A DNA stretch of 64,000 nucleotides. Source: AC-32 sp963728765 (GTDB lineage: Bacteria; Actinomycetota; Thermoleophilia; Gaiellales; Gaiellaceae). This document shows positions 24,248 through 33,055 of the stretch, piece after piece. Within the stretch, counting starts at the first letter, position 1, and the number at the start of each line of letters is the position of its first letter. The DNA is taken from positions 434,001-498,000 of the forward strand of contig CAVSKX010000001.1 in the NCBI GenBank assembly GCA_963728765.1, read 5' to 3'. The position numbers and the translations under genes are program-made. The notes beneath the pieces are model-generated. The model made no database searches, was not told the origin of the DNA, and saw nothing but the letters and a program-made list of their open reading frames with translations.

Positions 24248-25612
24248 ATGAAGTTCCGCGCCACAGCCGCGATCGCATTTGCTCTCGCCCCGTTCGTCGC
24301 CGGCTGCGGCGGCTCCGGCGGGGGGTCGTCAAGCCCTGGCGGCGAGGTCTTCGCAAGCGCTGGGTGCGGTAGCTGCCACACCCTGAAGGCGGCCGGCGCC
24401 AAGGGCCAGGTCGGCCCGAACCTCGACGAGCTGAAGCCGGACGAGTCCGCCGTCGAGCACCAGGTCAAGACGGGGGGGAACGGTATGCCCTCCTTCAGCA
24501 GCAAGCTCTCTGCTAAAGAGATCGCGCAGGTCGCCGACTTCGTCTCCTCCTCGGCGCGGGCCTCGGGAACGAGCTTCGCGTTCAAGCCCGACGACACGAC
24601 CGTCGCCGACTGCGAGAGCAACGGCAAGCAGTTCTGCTACCGCCAAGCGTTCGGCAACCTCGCGTACCGCGAGGGGCCGGAGAAGGCCCTCGCGCTACTG
24701 GCGACCGACGACGGGACGAACTCGGCCGTCCATGCCGACTGCCACCAGATCTCACACTGGGTCGGCCGCGCCGGCCTCGCCTACTACAAGCACGACGCCG
24801 GCCAGGCCCTCTCGCACGGCGCGATGACCTGCAACTCGGGCTACTACCACGGGGTGCTGCAGGTCGCGCTCGCCGGGCTGCCGCGGGACGTCGTGGTGAA
24901 GAAGGCGAAGAAGCTGTGCAGCGCCCCCGCCGTCAACACCGAGGAGTTCCTGCTCTACCAGTGCGTCCACGGCCTCGGGCACGGGCTGATGATCTACAGC
25001 GGCAACGACCTGCCCTGGTCGCTGCGCACGTGCCACAAGCTCCTCACCGACTTCGACCGCATCTCGTGCACCGGCGGGGTGTTCATGCAGAACCTCGACA
25101 CCACCATGGGCACGTCACGCTACCTGCGTGCGAAGGATCCGCTCTACCCGTGCACCGCGGTCGCCGAGCGCGACAAGGTCTACTGCTACCTGATGGTGAC
25201 CTCGCGCATCCTTTTGCTCGACGGCTACAACTGGCGCAAGACGGCGACGTGGTGCCGCAAGAGCGAGCCCGGCTGGGTGCAGACCTGCTTCGAGTCCTAC
25301 GGGCGCGACGCGTCGGGCACCAGCCAGTACCAGCCGAGTCGAACGGTGCAACTCTGCCTCCAGGCCGGTGCCAACGCCGGCGACTGCATCTACGGCGCCG
25401 CCCGCGACTACGCGAACAACTACGCCGGCGGCAAGGAGTCGACGCGGCTCTGCACCGCCACACCGTCGCGGTTTCGCGCGCGGTGCTACGAGGGGATCGG
25501 GACGATCCTCGGCTCGCTGCACCGCTCCGGCGCCGAGCGCCGAGCGGCCTGCGACGCGGTGACGCCGAGGGCATACCGCCGCGACTGCTACCGCGGCGCG
25601 GCCGTTTCGTAG
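24248..25612 (+). CDS. Cytochrome c lipoprotein fused to a large Cys/His-rich domain
   Basis: 454 residues from ATG 24248. It has a lipoprotein signal with lipobox VAGC. A class I cytochrome c domain follows (residues ~30-105; CGSCHT haem site, GPNLDELKP, distal Met in GMPSF). The remaining ~330 residues hold about 20 Cys and many His in recurring short motifs: ADCHQISHW, ALSHGAMTCNSGYYHG, YQCVHGLGHG, RISCTGG, VQTCFESYG, DCIYGAARDY, RARCYEGIG. I do not recognise this domain. There are no further CxxCH haem sites, so the Cys may form disulphides or bind metal. It could be an exported metalloenzyme or electron-transfer partner. The next gene starts inside its stop codon. Confidence 0.8.
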   Translation: MKFRATAAIAFALAPFVAGCGGSGGGSSSPGGEVFASAGCGSCHTLKAAGAKGQVGPNLDELKPDESAVEHQVKTGGNGMPSFSSKLSAKEIAQVADFVSSSARASGTSFAFKPDDTTVADCESNGKQFCYRQAFGNLAYREGPEKALALLATDDGTNSAVHADCHQISHWVGRAGLAYYKHDAGQALSHGAMTCNSGYYHGVLQVALAGLPRDVVVKKAKKLCSAPAVNTEEFLLYQCVHGLGHGLMIYSGNDLPWSLRTCHKLLTDFDRISCTGGVFMQNLDTTMGTSRYLRAKDPLYPCTAVAERDKVYCYLMVTSRILLLDGYNWRKTATWCRKSEPGWVQTCFESYGRDASGTSQYQPSRTVQLCLQAGANAGDCIYGAARDYANNYAGGKESTRLCTATPSRFRARCYEGIGTILGSLHRSGAERRAACDAVTPRAYRRDCYRGAAVS

Positions 25613-26241
25613 TGCCGGACCTCGCCGCGCGGGCCTCGCTCTGGAACCGCCGCCGGAAGTTCGAGCTGTTCATGCAGACCGTGCAGCCGGGGCCGGAGAC
25701 GCGAGTGGTGGACGTGGGCGTCGGCGACACGGGCTTCGGCACCGAACCGGGCGTGGCCGTGACGCACAACTTCTTCGAGGCGCTCTATCCCTGGCCCGAG
25801 CGGATCACGGCCGTGAGCGACGTGCCGCTGCCGAACTTCGCGCGTGAGTTCCCGTCGATCCGCTGCGTGACGGCGAGCGGAACCGACCTGCCGTTCGACG
25901 ACGACGCGTTCGAGGTCGCCTTCTCGAACGCGGTGATCGAGCACGTCGGCGGCCGCGAGGAGCAGCGGCGGTTCGTCGAGGAGCTGTGCCGCGTGGCGCC
26001 GCGGGTCTTCGTCTCCACGCCCAACCGCTGGTTCCCGGTCGAGACGCACACACTCGTACCGTTGATCCACTGGCTTCCCCGCCCCGCGGCCGACAGAGCG
26101 ATGCGCGGGCTGCGGCGCGAGAACTGGGATCAGCTCGAGTTGCTGAGCAAGAACGAGCTGCTCGCGCTGTTTCCGCCCGAGGCGAATGCGCGAGTCGTCG
26201 AGTCGCGGCTGACCATCAGCGCCGTCGCTGCGCGGACCTAG
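25612..26241 (+). CDS. Class I SAM-dependent methyltransferase
   Basis: 209 residues; GTG 25612 overlaps the upstream stop (TAGTG). Methyltransferase-11-type motifs: RVVDVGVGDTGFG (SAM loop), ASGTDLPFDDDAFEVAFSNAV and IEHVGGREEQRRFVEEL. The region after VSTPNRWFPVETHT resembles lipid or glycan methyltransferases. The substrate is unknown. Translational coupling to the cytochrome fusion gene hints at a linked function, though that is only positional evidence. Its TAG stop shares a CTAG palindrome with the convergent mini-protein gene. Confidence 0.82.
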   Translation: MPDLAARASLWNRRRKFELFMQTVQPGPETRVVDVGVGDTGFGTEPGVAVTHNFFEALYPWPERITAVSDVPLPNFAREFPSIRCVTASGTDLPFDDDAFEVAFSNAVIEHVGGREEQRRFVEELCRVAPRVFVSTPNRWFPVETHTLVPLIHWLPRPAADRAMRGLRRENWDQLELLSKNELLALFPPEANARVVESRLTISAVAART

Positions 26242-26408
26242 TCGTGACCGGACGTGGCCTGGCCGCCGGCGCCCCAGCCCTCGGCGGCCTTCTGGACCGC
26301 GTCCTGCGTGTCCTGCTCGTTCAGCTTGCGCTGCCGCTCGCGCTCTTCGAGGTAGCGGCCATGTGCCTTGCGGCGTTTGCGTTCTCGCAACCGCTCGAGG
26401 AGCTTCAC
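26238..26408 (-). CDS. 56-residue mini-protein, paralogue of the next gene upstream
   Basis: GTG 26408 opens a frame for a highly charged peptide (VKLLERLRERKRRKAHGRYL, then EERERQRKLNEQDTQDAVQ) ending in a Gly-rich tail (EGWGAGGQATSGHD). It aligns end to end with the protein encoded at 26415-26591, sharing KLL-RL, RRKAH-RYL-ER-QR, DT and WG-GQAT. Codon use (GC-rich third positions) fits coding. The start is 6 nt after the paralogue's stop, so the pair looks like a tandem duplication at the 3' end of the suf operon. No family is recognised. Confidence 0.65.
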   Translation of the reverse strand: MKLLERLRERKRRKAHGRYLEERERQRKLNEQDTQDAVQKAAEGWGAGGQATSGHD

Positions 26409-26414
26409 TTCGAG

Positions 26415-26591
26415 CTATAGACCGGGGCCGGGGGTGGTCGCTTGGCCGGCGACGCCCCACATCATCGCCGCGTCCTTGACGGTTTCGGCCGTGTCTCTCT
26501 CGGCAAGCATCCGCTGCCATTCGCGCTCCTGCAGGTAGCGCTCGTGCGCCTTGCGGCGGCGCCTGGCCGTGAGTCGGTCGAGGAGCTTCAT
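26415..26591 (-). CDS. 58-residue mini-protein, tandem paralogue
   Basis: ATG 26591, with GAGG immediately upstream, lies 25 nt after the sufD stop. The peptide begins MKLLDRLTARRRRKAHERYL, continues QEREWQRMLAERDTAETVK and ends WGVAGQATTPGPGL. The first ~45 residues should form a basic amphipathic helix; the tail is flexible. It pairs with the gene at 26238-26408. The operon position suggests a link to Fe-S assembly or to nucleic acid or membrane binding, but no function can be assigned. Confidence 0.65.
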   Translation of the reverse strand: MKLLDRLTARRRRKAHERYLQEREWQRMLAERDTAETVKDAAMMWGVAGQATTPGPGL

Positions 26592-26616
26592 CCTCGACAG
26601 ATCGTACGCCTCTTGC

Positions 26617-27792
26617 TCAGGCCTGGGGAATGCGGCGCTCGAGCGCGCTCGTGACGGCTTCGCGCACCGGCTCGAGCTCGATCCGGTCGAGCACGTCCTG
26701 GAAAAAGCCGCGCACGATCAGGCGCTCGGCATCGGCGCGCGGGAGGCCGCGGGCCATCAGGTAGAAGAGCTGCTCGCGGTCGACGCGGCCCACCGTCGCG
26801 CCGTGGGTGCAGCGGACGTCGTTCGCCAGGATCTCCAGGCCCGGGATCGGGACCGCGTGCGTCGTCGGCGAGAGCATCAGGTTGCGGCACTCCTGGTAGG
26901 CGTTCGTCTTCTGCGCGTCCCGCTCGACGCGAATCATCCCGCGCCAGACCGCAGTCGCCGTGTCGCGCAGCGCGCCCTTGAACGCGAAGTCGGATTCCGT
27001 GTCCGGCGCGATGTGCTCCTGGAAGGTGTCGTAGTCGAGGTGCTGCTCGCCGTCGGCGAAGTACGCGCCGGTGACCCGCGAGGTCGCGCCCGGCCCGGCG
27101 AGGTCGTTCTGGATCCGCACCTTGCCGCGCTTGGAGCCGAAGCCGCCGCTGACCCAGTCGAGCTCGGCGTCGCGCTCCACGCGCGCGTGGTGCGAGGCGA
27201 AGTGCCACGTCTCGCGCGAGAGGTTCTGCAGCGACACGTACTCGAGCTTCGCGCCCTGCTCGACGAACAGCTCGGCCACGCCGTTGAAGTAACCGGTCTG
27301 CTCGGGCGAGAGCGACGCGTACTCCTCCACGAGCGAGAACCGCGAGCCCTCCTCGGCGACGACTAGCAGCCGCCAGAACAGCGAGCCGCCTTCCACGGCG
27401 TTGACCACGCGCACGAACAACGGCCGCTCGAGCTCGATCCCGGCCGGCACGTGGACGAGCAGCCCGTGCTGCCACGCCGCGGCGTTGTGGGCCGCGAACT
27501 TGTCCTCCTCCCAGCCGACGAGCGAGCCGAGCCGGTCGTGGCTCTCGTCCAGCGGCTCGAAGCGGATCTCGGCCGGGGCGCGCGTGATCTCGATCCCGTT
27601 CTCGGTGACGACGGCCTCGGCGGCCACGCCTAGCTCGAGCATGGACGGCGCGGACACGTCGGGGGACTGTCCCCCCACATGGCCGAAAGCGTCAGGGTCG
27701 AACCCGCGCAGGTCGGTGAAGCGCCAGTGCTCCTCGGTCGTGTCCGGGACCGCGAGCGCCTCGTAGGCAGCCTGAGCCTCGGTCCTGCTCAC
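26617..27792 (-). CDS. sufD: SufD, Fe-S cluster assembly scaffold subunit
   Basis: 391 residues from GTG 27792, which overlaps the upstream VOC stop as GTGA. The N-terminal third is family-variable; the C-terminal right-handed beta-helix and helical end match SufB/SufD (NAYQECRNLMLSP, EILANDVRCTHGATVGRVDR, EQLFYLMARGLPRADAE). The conserved Cys/His region CTHGATVG for cluster assembly at the SufB-SufD interface is present. SufD forms the SufBC2D complex with the products of sufB and sufC upstream. A G/C palindrome at 27661-27675 lies within the coding region. Confidence 0.93.
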   Translation of the reverse strand: MSRTEAQAAYEALAVPDTTEEHWRFTDLRGFDPDAFGHVGGQSPDVSAPSMLELGVAAEAVVTENGIEITRAPAEIRFEPLDESHDRLGSLVGWEEDKFAAHNAAAWQHGLLVHVPAGIELERPLFVRVVNAVEGGSLFWRLLVVAEEGSRFSLVEEYASLSPEQTGYFNGVAELFVEQGAKLEYVSLQNLSRETWHFASHHARVERDAELDWVSGGFGSKRGKVRIQNDLAGPGATSRVTGAYFADGEQHLDYDTFQEHIAPDTESDFAFKGALRDTATAVWRGMIRVERDAQKTNAYQECRNLMLSPTTHAVPIPGLEILANDVRCTHGATVGRVDREQLFYLMARGLPRADAERLIVRGFFQDVLDRIELEPVREAVTSALERRIPQA

Positions 27793-28139
27793 GGCGCGTA
27801 CCTCCGGTGCAGGATGACCGCGTTCCCGTCGGGATCGAGGACGACCGCCATGTTGCAGACTCCGGTGTCGCCAGAGCCGACGCACTCGACGCCCTTGGCT
27901 TCGAGCTCGGCCTTTGCTTCCTCGACGTCCGGAACCCGGACGGCGAAGCCGCCGACGTCCGACTTGAACTCGAATCCTTCGCCCTCGGGCTCCCAGAACG
28001 TGACCGTCACCTGGCCCGCCCGCAGCTCCTCGGAGTTGTTCGGGTCGAGCCCCAGGCCGAGCACCTCGTGGTACCAGGCGAACGCGCGCTTCGCGTCGCG
28101 GGTCGGGACGTTGATGAAGTCGACGCGCTCGACGTCCAT
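27789..28139 (-). CDS. Single-domain VOC (glyoxalase/bleomycin resistance fold) protein
   Basis: 116 residues. A complete beta-alpha-beta-beta-beta repeat pair is visible: VDFINVPTRDAKRAFAWYHE at the start and GVCNMAVVLDPDGNAVILH at the end, which carries the typical metal-ligand or structural Asp/His positions. VOC proteins include glyoxalases, dioxygenases and thiol-drug binding proteins; the substrate cannot be told. It is coupled to both neighbours (ATG at the stop of the two-domain VOC gene, GTGA into sufD), so it is an integral part of the suf operon. Confidence 0.88.
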   Translation of the reverse strand: MDVERVDFINVPTRDAKRAFAWYHEVLGLGLDPNNSEELRAGQVTVTFWEPEGEGFEFKSDVGGFAVRVPDVEEAKAELEAKGVECVGSGDTGVCNMAVVLDPDGNAVILHRRYAP

Positions 28140-28882
28140 CAGGGCGTCGTCCCGTCGCGGTACGGCGCGTAGCGGTGGTGGAGGATCAGCATGTTCCCGT
28201 CGGGGTCATGGAAGAACGCCATGTGGCAGACACCGGAGTCGTATGGCTCCGGGAACTCGAACTCGACGCCTGCCACGCCGAGCCGCTCCATTGCTTGCCC
28301 TACGTCCGCGACGCGGAGCGCCACCCCGAACTCCGGCCGGTACTCGCCGCCGCCCTTCTGCTCGGGCGTACTGAGCACCAGCCCGACGTTCTCGGCCTCG
28401 TACTCGGGCCACTCCTCGCTCGCGTTCCGGTTGCGCCTCAGGCCGAGCGTGTCGCCGTAGAACTCCGAGGCGCGATCGCGGTCCCTGACGTTCACGCCGA
28501 TGAAATCTGTCCGCTCCACCACCTGAACCGGGACGTCGACTGCGTCGAGCGGTGCGTAGCGACGGTGCAGCTGGAGCGGGTTCCCGTCGGGATCGGCGAA
28601 GGGCGCGCCGTGGCACACCCCGGTGTCGAACGTCTCCATCGAGAAGTCGGTGCCGTGCTCCTCCAGCTCGCCCCGGGCCCCGCCGACGTCCTGCACCCTC
28701 AGCGCAAGTCCGCCCCCGTACACGGAGAGCGCGAGCGTCAGGTTTCCGGTCTCGTACTCGACCCAGCGGGCCCCCGAGTTGTGCTGGTTGCGCGCGAGCC
28801 CGAGCGTCTCGCCGTAGAACGCGTCGGCCCGTGCCAGGTCCTCCACGGGCAACGCGATGAAGTCGACCCTCTTGACCTCCAT
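28139..28882 (-). CDS. Two-domain VOC family protein
   Basis: 247 residues from ATG 28882. Two tandem VOC domains (about residues 1-115 and 120-245) each begin with VDFIALPVEDL or TDFIGVNVRDR and end with GVCHGAPFADPDGNPLQLHR or GVCHMAFFHDPDGNMLILHH. They are closely similar to each other and to the adjacent single-domain protein, so the three modules probably arose by duplication. The gene lies 16 nt after sufB. A role in protecting or repairing the Fe-S pathway, such as thiol or aldehyde handling, would be inference. Confidence 0.88.
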   Translation of the reverse strand: MEVKRVDFIALPVEDLARADAFYGETLGLARNQHNSGARWVEYETGNLTLALSVYGGGLALRVQDVGGARGELEEHGTDFSMETFDTGVCHGAPFADPDGNPLQLHRRYAPLDAVDVPVQVVERTDFIGVNVRDRDRASEFYGDTLGLRRNRNASEEWPEYEAENVGLVLSTPEQKGGGEYRPEFGVALRVADVGQAMERLGVAGVEFEFPEPYDSGVCHMAFFHDPDGNMLILHHRYAPYRDGTTP

Positions 28883-28898
28883 CAAGGCTTCGCGGCGA

Positions 28899-30297
28899 TC
28901 AACCGACGGAGCCCTCCATCTGCAGCTGGATGAGGCGGTTCATCTCGACCGCGTACTCCAGCGGAAGCTCCTTCGTGATCGGCTCGACGAAGCCGCTGAC
29001 CACCATCGCGGAAGCCTCCGCCTCGGAGAGCCCGCGCGACATCAGGTAGAAGAGCTGCTCCTCGCCGATCTTCGAGACCGTCGCCTCGTGGCCGATGTCG
29101 ACGTTGTCCTCGTCGATCCTGATGTACGGGTACGTGTCCGAGCGCGAGGCCTCGTCGAGGATCAGCGCGTCGCAGACCACCTTCGAGCGCGAGCCGGTCG
29201 CGCCCTTCGCCACCTCGAGCAGCCCGCGGTAGCCGGCACGGCCGCCGTTCTTCGAGATCGACTTCGACGTGATCACGGACGACGTGTTCGGCGCGACGTG
29301 GACGGCCTTGCCGCCCGCGTCCTGGTGCTGGCCCTCGCCGGCGAACGCGATCGACAGCACCTCGCCGTGCGCGCCCTCGCCGAGCAGCCATATCGCCGGG
29401 TACTTCATCGTCAGCTTGGAGCCGAGGTTTCCGTCGACCCACTCCATCGTCGCGTTCTCGTACGCGACGGCCCGCTTCGTGACGAGGTTGTAGACGTTGT
29501 TCGACCAGTTCTGGATCGTCGTGTAGCGGCAGCGCGCGCCCGGCTTGACGATGATCTCGACCACCGCCGAGTGCAGCGAGTCGGACGAGTAGATCGGCGC
29601 GGTGCAGCCCTCGACGTAGTGCACGTAGGCGCCCTCGTCGACGATGATCAGCGTCCGCTCGAACTGGCCCATGTTCTCGGCGTTGATCCGGAAGTAGGCC
29701 TGGAGCGGCATCTCGACCTTCACGCCCGGCGGCACGTAGATGAACGAGCCGCCCGACCAGACGGCCGAGTTCAGCGCCGCGAACTTGTTGTCGTTCTGCG
29801 GAATGATCGTGCCGAAGTACTGCTTCACGAGCTCTTCGTGCTCGCGCAACCCCGAGTCCATGTCGAGGAAGATCACGCCCTGAGCCTCCAGGTCCTCCTG
29901 GAGCTTGTGGTAGACGACCTCGGACTCGTACTGGGCGCCGACGCCGGCGAGGTACTTCTTCTCCGCCTCCGGGATGCCGAGCTTGTCCCACGTGTCCTTG
30001 ATCTCCGGCGGCAGGTCCTCCCAGGAGTTGGCCTGCTTCTCGGTCGGGCGGATGTAATAGAAGATGTTCTCGAAGTCGATCTCCGAGAGGTCGCCGCCCC
30101 ACTCGGGCAGCGGGCGCGCCAGGAAGTACTCGAGCGACTTGAGCCGGAACTTGCGCATCCACTCCGGTTCGTTCTTGTGCTCGGAGATGGCCGCGACGAG
30201 CTCTGGCGAGAGCCCGCGGCCGGACTTGAAGAAGTAGTCCTCGATCTCGTGAAAGCCGTACTTGTAGTCGCTACGGATCCCCGCGACGACTTCGGTT

Positions 30298-30314
<17 letters not shown>
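28899..30314 (-). CDS. sufB: SufB, Fe-S cluster assembly scaffold
   Basis: 471 residues from ATG 30314, with a strong GGAAGGAG ribosome binding site. It has the typical SufB sequence: N-terminal KYGFHEIEDYFFKSGRGLS, central beta-helix with GCTAPIYSSDSLHSAVVEI, CRYTTIQNWSNNVYNLVTKR, and the C-terminal DNVDIGHEATVSKIGEEQLF. It is the cluster-assembling subunit of SufBC2D. The start lies inside the 3' end of sufC (17-nt overlap). Confidence 0.96.
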
Positions 30315-31083
<769 letters not shown>

Positions 31084-31108
31084 GTCAGGTTCATGCTAGC
31101 GATGGGCC

Positions 31109-32053
31109 TCAGCCCTTCGGGAGTAGCAGACGAAGCCGTGTCCAGATGGTGCTTCCCCGCGCGCGATCATCGAACCGGCCGTGCGCGCCGGGGTCGCCCG
31201 GCAGCGTAGCGAAGAGGATGTCGGGCGAATCGACGGACTTCGGTTCGCCCGTGTGCTGGCTCTTCCAGCCGTTACGCCTGAGCACCCAGTCGCCGGCCCG
31301 CGGGAACAGTTTCTGACCCCAGAGGAGCTTCTGCGCGCCCCACGAGACCGGCAGCTCGCGAACCGGGCGCTCGGCGCAATGGAGCGCGGCCTCGGCGAAC
31401 GGCTCAGGCTGGTAGATCGGCGGCACCGGCTCGGGCTGGTAGCCGATCTTCTGGCGGTCGCGGTCGAACTGCGGGGTGTTGATCGCTCCCGGGAGGACGA
31501 GCGAGACGGCGACGCCGGTGCCGGCCTTCTGCTCTTCCACGCGGGCGGACTCGAAGAACGCGCGCAGCCCGGCCTTCGAGGAGCAGTACGCCGCCTGCAG
31601 CGGGATCCCCCGGTACGCGAGCGCGGAGCTCACGTGCAGGAAGGTCCCGCGCGAGGCGCGGAGCTGGGGCAGGGCGGCCCAGTAGCCGTAGACGACGCCG
31701 AAGAAGTTCACGTCCCACACACGCCGCAGCTCGTCCTCCTCGAGCCGCTCGGCCTCGGAGTAGACGGTGACGATCGCGTTGGCGACGTAGGTGTCGATCC
31801 GGCCGAAGCGCTCTACGGCAGCCTCGACGCCGCGCTCGACCACCGCGCGGTCGGCGACGTCGCCTGGGACCGCGAGCGCCTCGCCGCCCGAGCGCTCGAT
31901 CTCGGCCACGCAGTTGTCGAGCGCCTCCTCGTTTCGGGCGGTGACGACGACCTTCGCGCCCCGCTCGCCCGCGAGACGTGCGATCGCGCGGCCGAGGCCG
32001 CTGGAGGCGCCGGTAACGACGAGCACTTGCTCGCTCAGCGGTTTCTTCGCCAT
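31109..32053 (-). CDS. Short-chain dehydrogenase/reductase
   Basis: 314 residues. NAD(P) motif VVTGASSGLGRAIA at the N-terminus; catalytic Ser-Tyr-Lys in HVSSALAYRGIPLQAAYCSSK. The usual NNAG motif is replaced by VANAI (in TYVANAIVTVY), a known variant among larger SDRs. The C-terminal extension (~70 residues beyond the Rossmann fold, Trp-rich) is typical of SDRs acting on lipid-like substrates. It is divergent from tatA and upstream of sufC on the same strand with a 25-nt gap. Confidence 0.88.
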   Translation of the reverse strand: MAKKPLSEQVLVVTGASSGLGRAIARLAGERGAKVVVTARNEEALDNCVAEIERSGGEALAVPGDVADRAVVERGVEAAVERFGRIDTYVANAIVTVYSEAERLEEDELRRVWDVNFFGVVYGYWAALPQLRASRGTFLHVSSALAYRGIPLQAAYCSSKAGLRAFFESARVEEQKAGTGVAVSLVLPGAINTPQFDRDRQKIGYQPEPVPPIYQPEPFAEAALHCAERPVRELPVSWGAQKLLWGQKLFPRAGDWVLRRNGWKSQHTGEPKSVDSPDILFATLPGDPGAHGRFDDRARGSTIWTRLRLLLPKG

Positions 32054-32082
32054 GACCGGCCCATACCCGCGCCGGAAGACGC

Positions 32083-32088
32083 TACGCT
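32083..32088 (+). promoter_or_regulatory. Candidate -10 element of tatA (leaderless type)
   Basis: TACGCT lies 6 nt before ATG 32095; no ribosome binding site is seen. Confidence 0.45.
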
Positions 32089-32094
32089 TCGACC

Positions 32095-32304
32095 ATGCTT
32101 CCCGAGGTCGGCATCACCGGGCTCATCGTGATCCTCATCGTCGCGCTGCTCGTGTTCGGGCCGAAGCGCCTCCCCGAGATCGGGCGCTCGCTCGGCAAGG
32201 GCATGCGCGAGTTCAAGGACTCGATCAGCGGCAGTCACGACGACGAGAAGGCCGAGCTGCCGTCACGCTCCGGGGACGAGTCCCCGCCGTCGTCCACGCA
32301 GTAA
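32095..32304 (+). CDS. tatA: TatA, twin-arginine translocase pore subunit
   Basis: 69 residues: one N-terminal membrane helix (ITGLIVILIVALLVFGPKRL) with the conserved FGP hinge, then an amphipathic helix (LPEIGRSLGKGMREFKDSIS) and a short charged tail. It assembles the Tat pore for folded proteins such as Rieske or copper proteins. Four nt separate it from tatC, so the two are co-transcribed. Confidence 0.95.
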   Translation: MLPEVGITGLIVILIVALLVFGPKRLPEIGRSLGKGMREFKDSISGSHDDEKAELPSRSGDESPPSSTQ

Positions 32305-32308
32305 CGCC

Positions 32309-33055
32309 GTGAGCGTGCTCCCGCGGCGCCTTCGCCACGGCGAGGAGGCCACGCTTGTCGAGCACCTGGGCGAGCTGCGGGCGCGCCTGTTCATCGCCCT
32401 CAGCGCCCTCGCCGCGGGGTTCATCGTCGCGTACGCGTTCCACGGCCGGCTGCTCGACTGGCTCAACCGGCCGCTGCCCGACAACCTCGACAAGCCGACG
32501 ACCTTCAGCCCAATCGAGCCGTTCGCGACTTCGATCGTGGTCAGCCTGTGGGCAGGCCTGCTGCTCGCGCTGCCGGTCGTCCTCTGGCAGCTCTGGTCCT
32601 TCCTCGCGCCCGCCTTCGAGGAAGGCCGGCAGCGTTCGATGGTCGTGCTCGTGGGCTTCGCCACCGCGCTCGGCCTCGGCGGCGTCCTCTTCGGCTACTA
32701 CGTGATCCTCCCGCCCGCGATCCACTTCCTCACGAACTACGACTCGTCCCACTTCAACATCCAGATCCGCGCCCGCGACTACTACCGGTTCGTCAGCTTC
32801 GTGCTGCTCGGAGTCGCGCTCGCCTTCGAGGTGCCCGTGTTCGTGCTCGCGCTCGTGCGGCTGCGGATCCTCTCCGCGGCGCAGCTGCGGCACACGTGGC
32901 GCGTCGGCATCTTCGTGATGGTCGTGATCGGCGTGCTCCTGCCCGGCGTCGACCCTGTCTCCACGATCCTCTCGGTGATCCCGCTCGTCTTGCTGTACGT
33001 GCTCGCGATCGGCCTCGCGACCTTCCTCGAGCCGCGCTGGCGCGGGCACGGGTGA
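32309..33055 (+). CDS. tatC: TatC, twin-arginine translocase receptor subunit
   Basis: 248 residues, GTG start. Six membrane segments, with the family motifs LVEHLGELRARLF at the N-terminus, PFATSIVVSLWAGL, and FELPVF-like FEVPVFVLALVRL. TatC recognises twin-arginine signal peptides. The stop overlaps the start of the deaminase gene (GTGA). Confidence 0.95.
   Translation: MSVLPRRLRHGEEATLVEHLGELRARLFIALSALAAGFIVAYAFHGRLLDWLNRPLPDNLDKPTTFSPIEPFATSIVVSLWAGLLLALPVVLWQLWSFLAPAFEEGRQRSMVVLVGFATALGLGGVLFGYYVILPPAIHFLTNYDSSHFNIQIRARDYYRFVSFVLLGVALAFEVPVFVLALVRLRILSAAQLRHTWRVGIFVMVVIGVLLPGVDPVSTILSVIPLVLLYVLAIGLATFLEPRWRGHG

Noticed and set aside
27661..27675. GGGGGAC-T-GTCCCCC palindrome
   Set aside because: It lies within the sufD coding region, keeps the frame and lacks the tail of the G-run repeat family; probably a chance palindrome or an old fragment.
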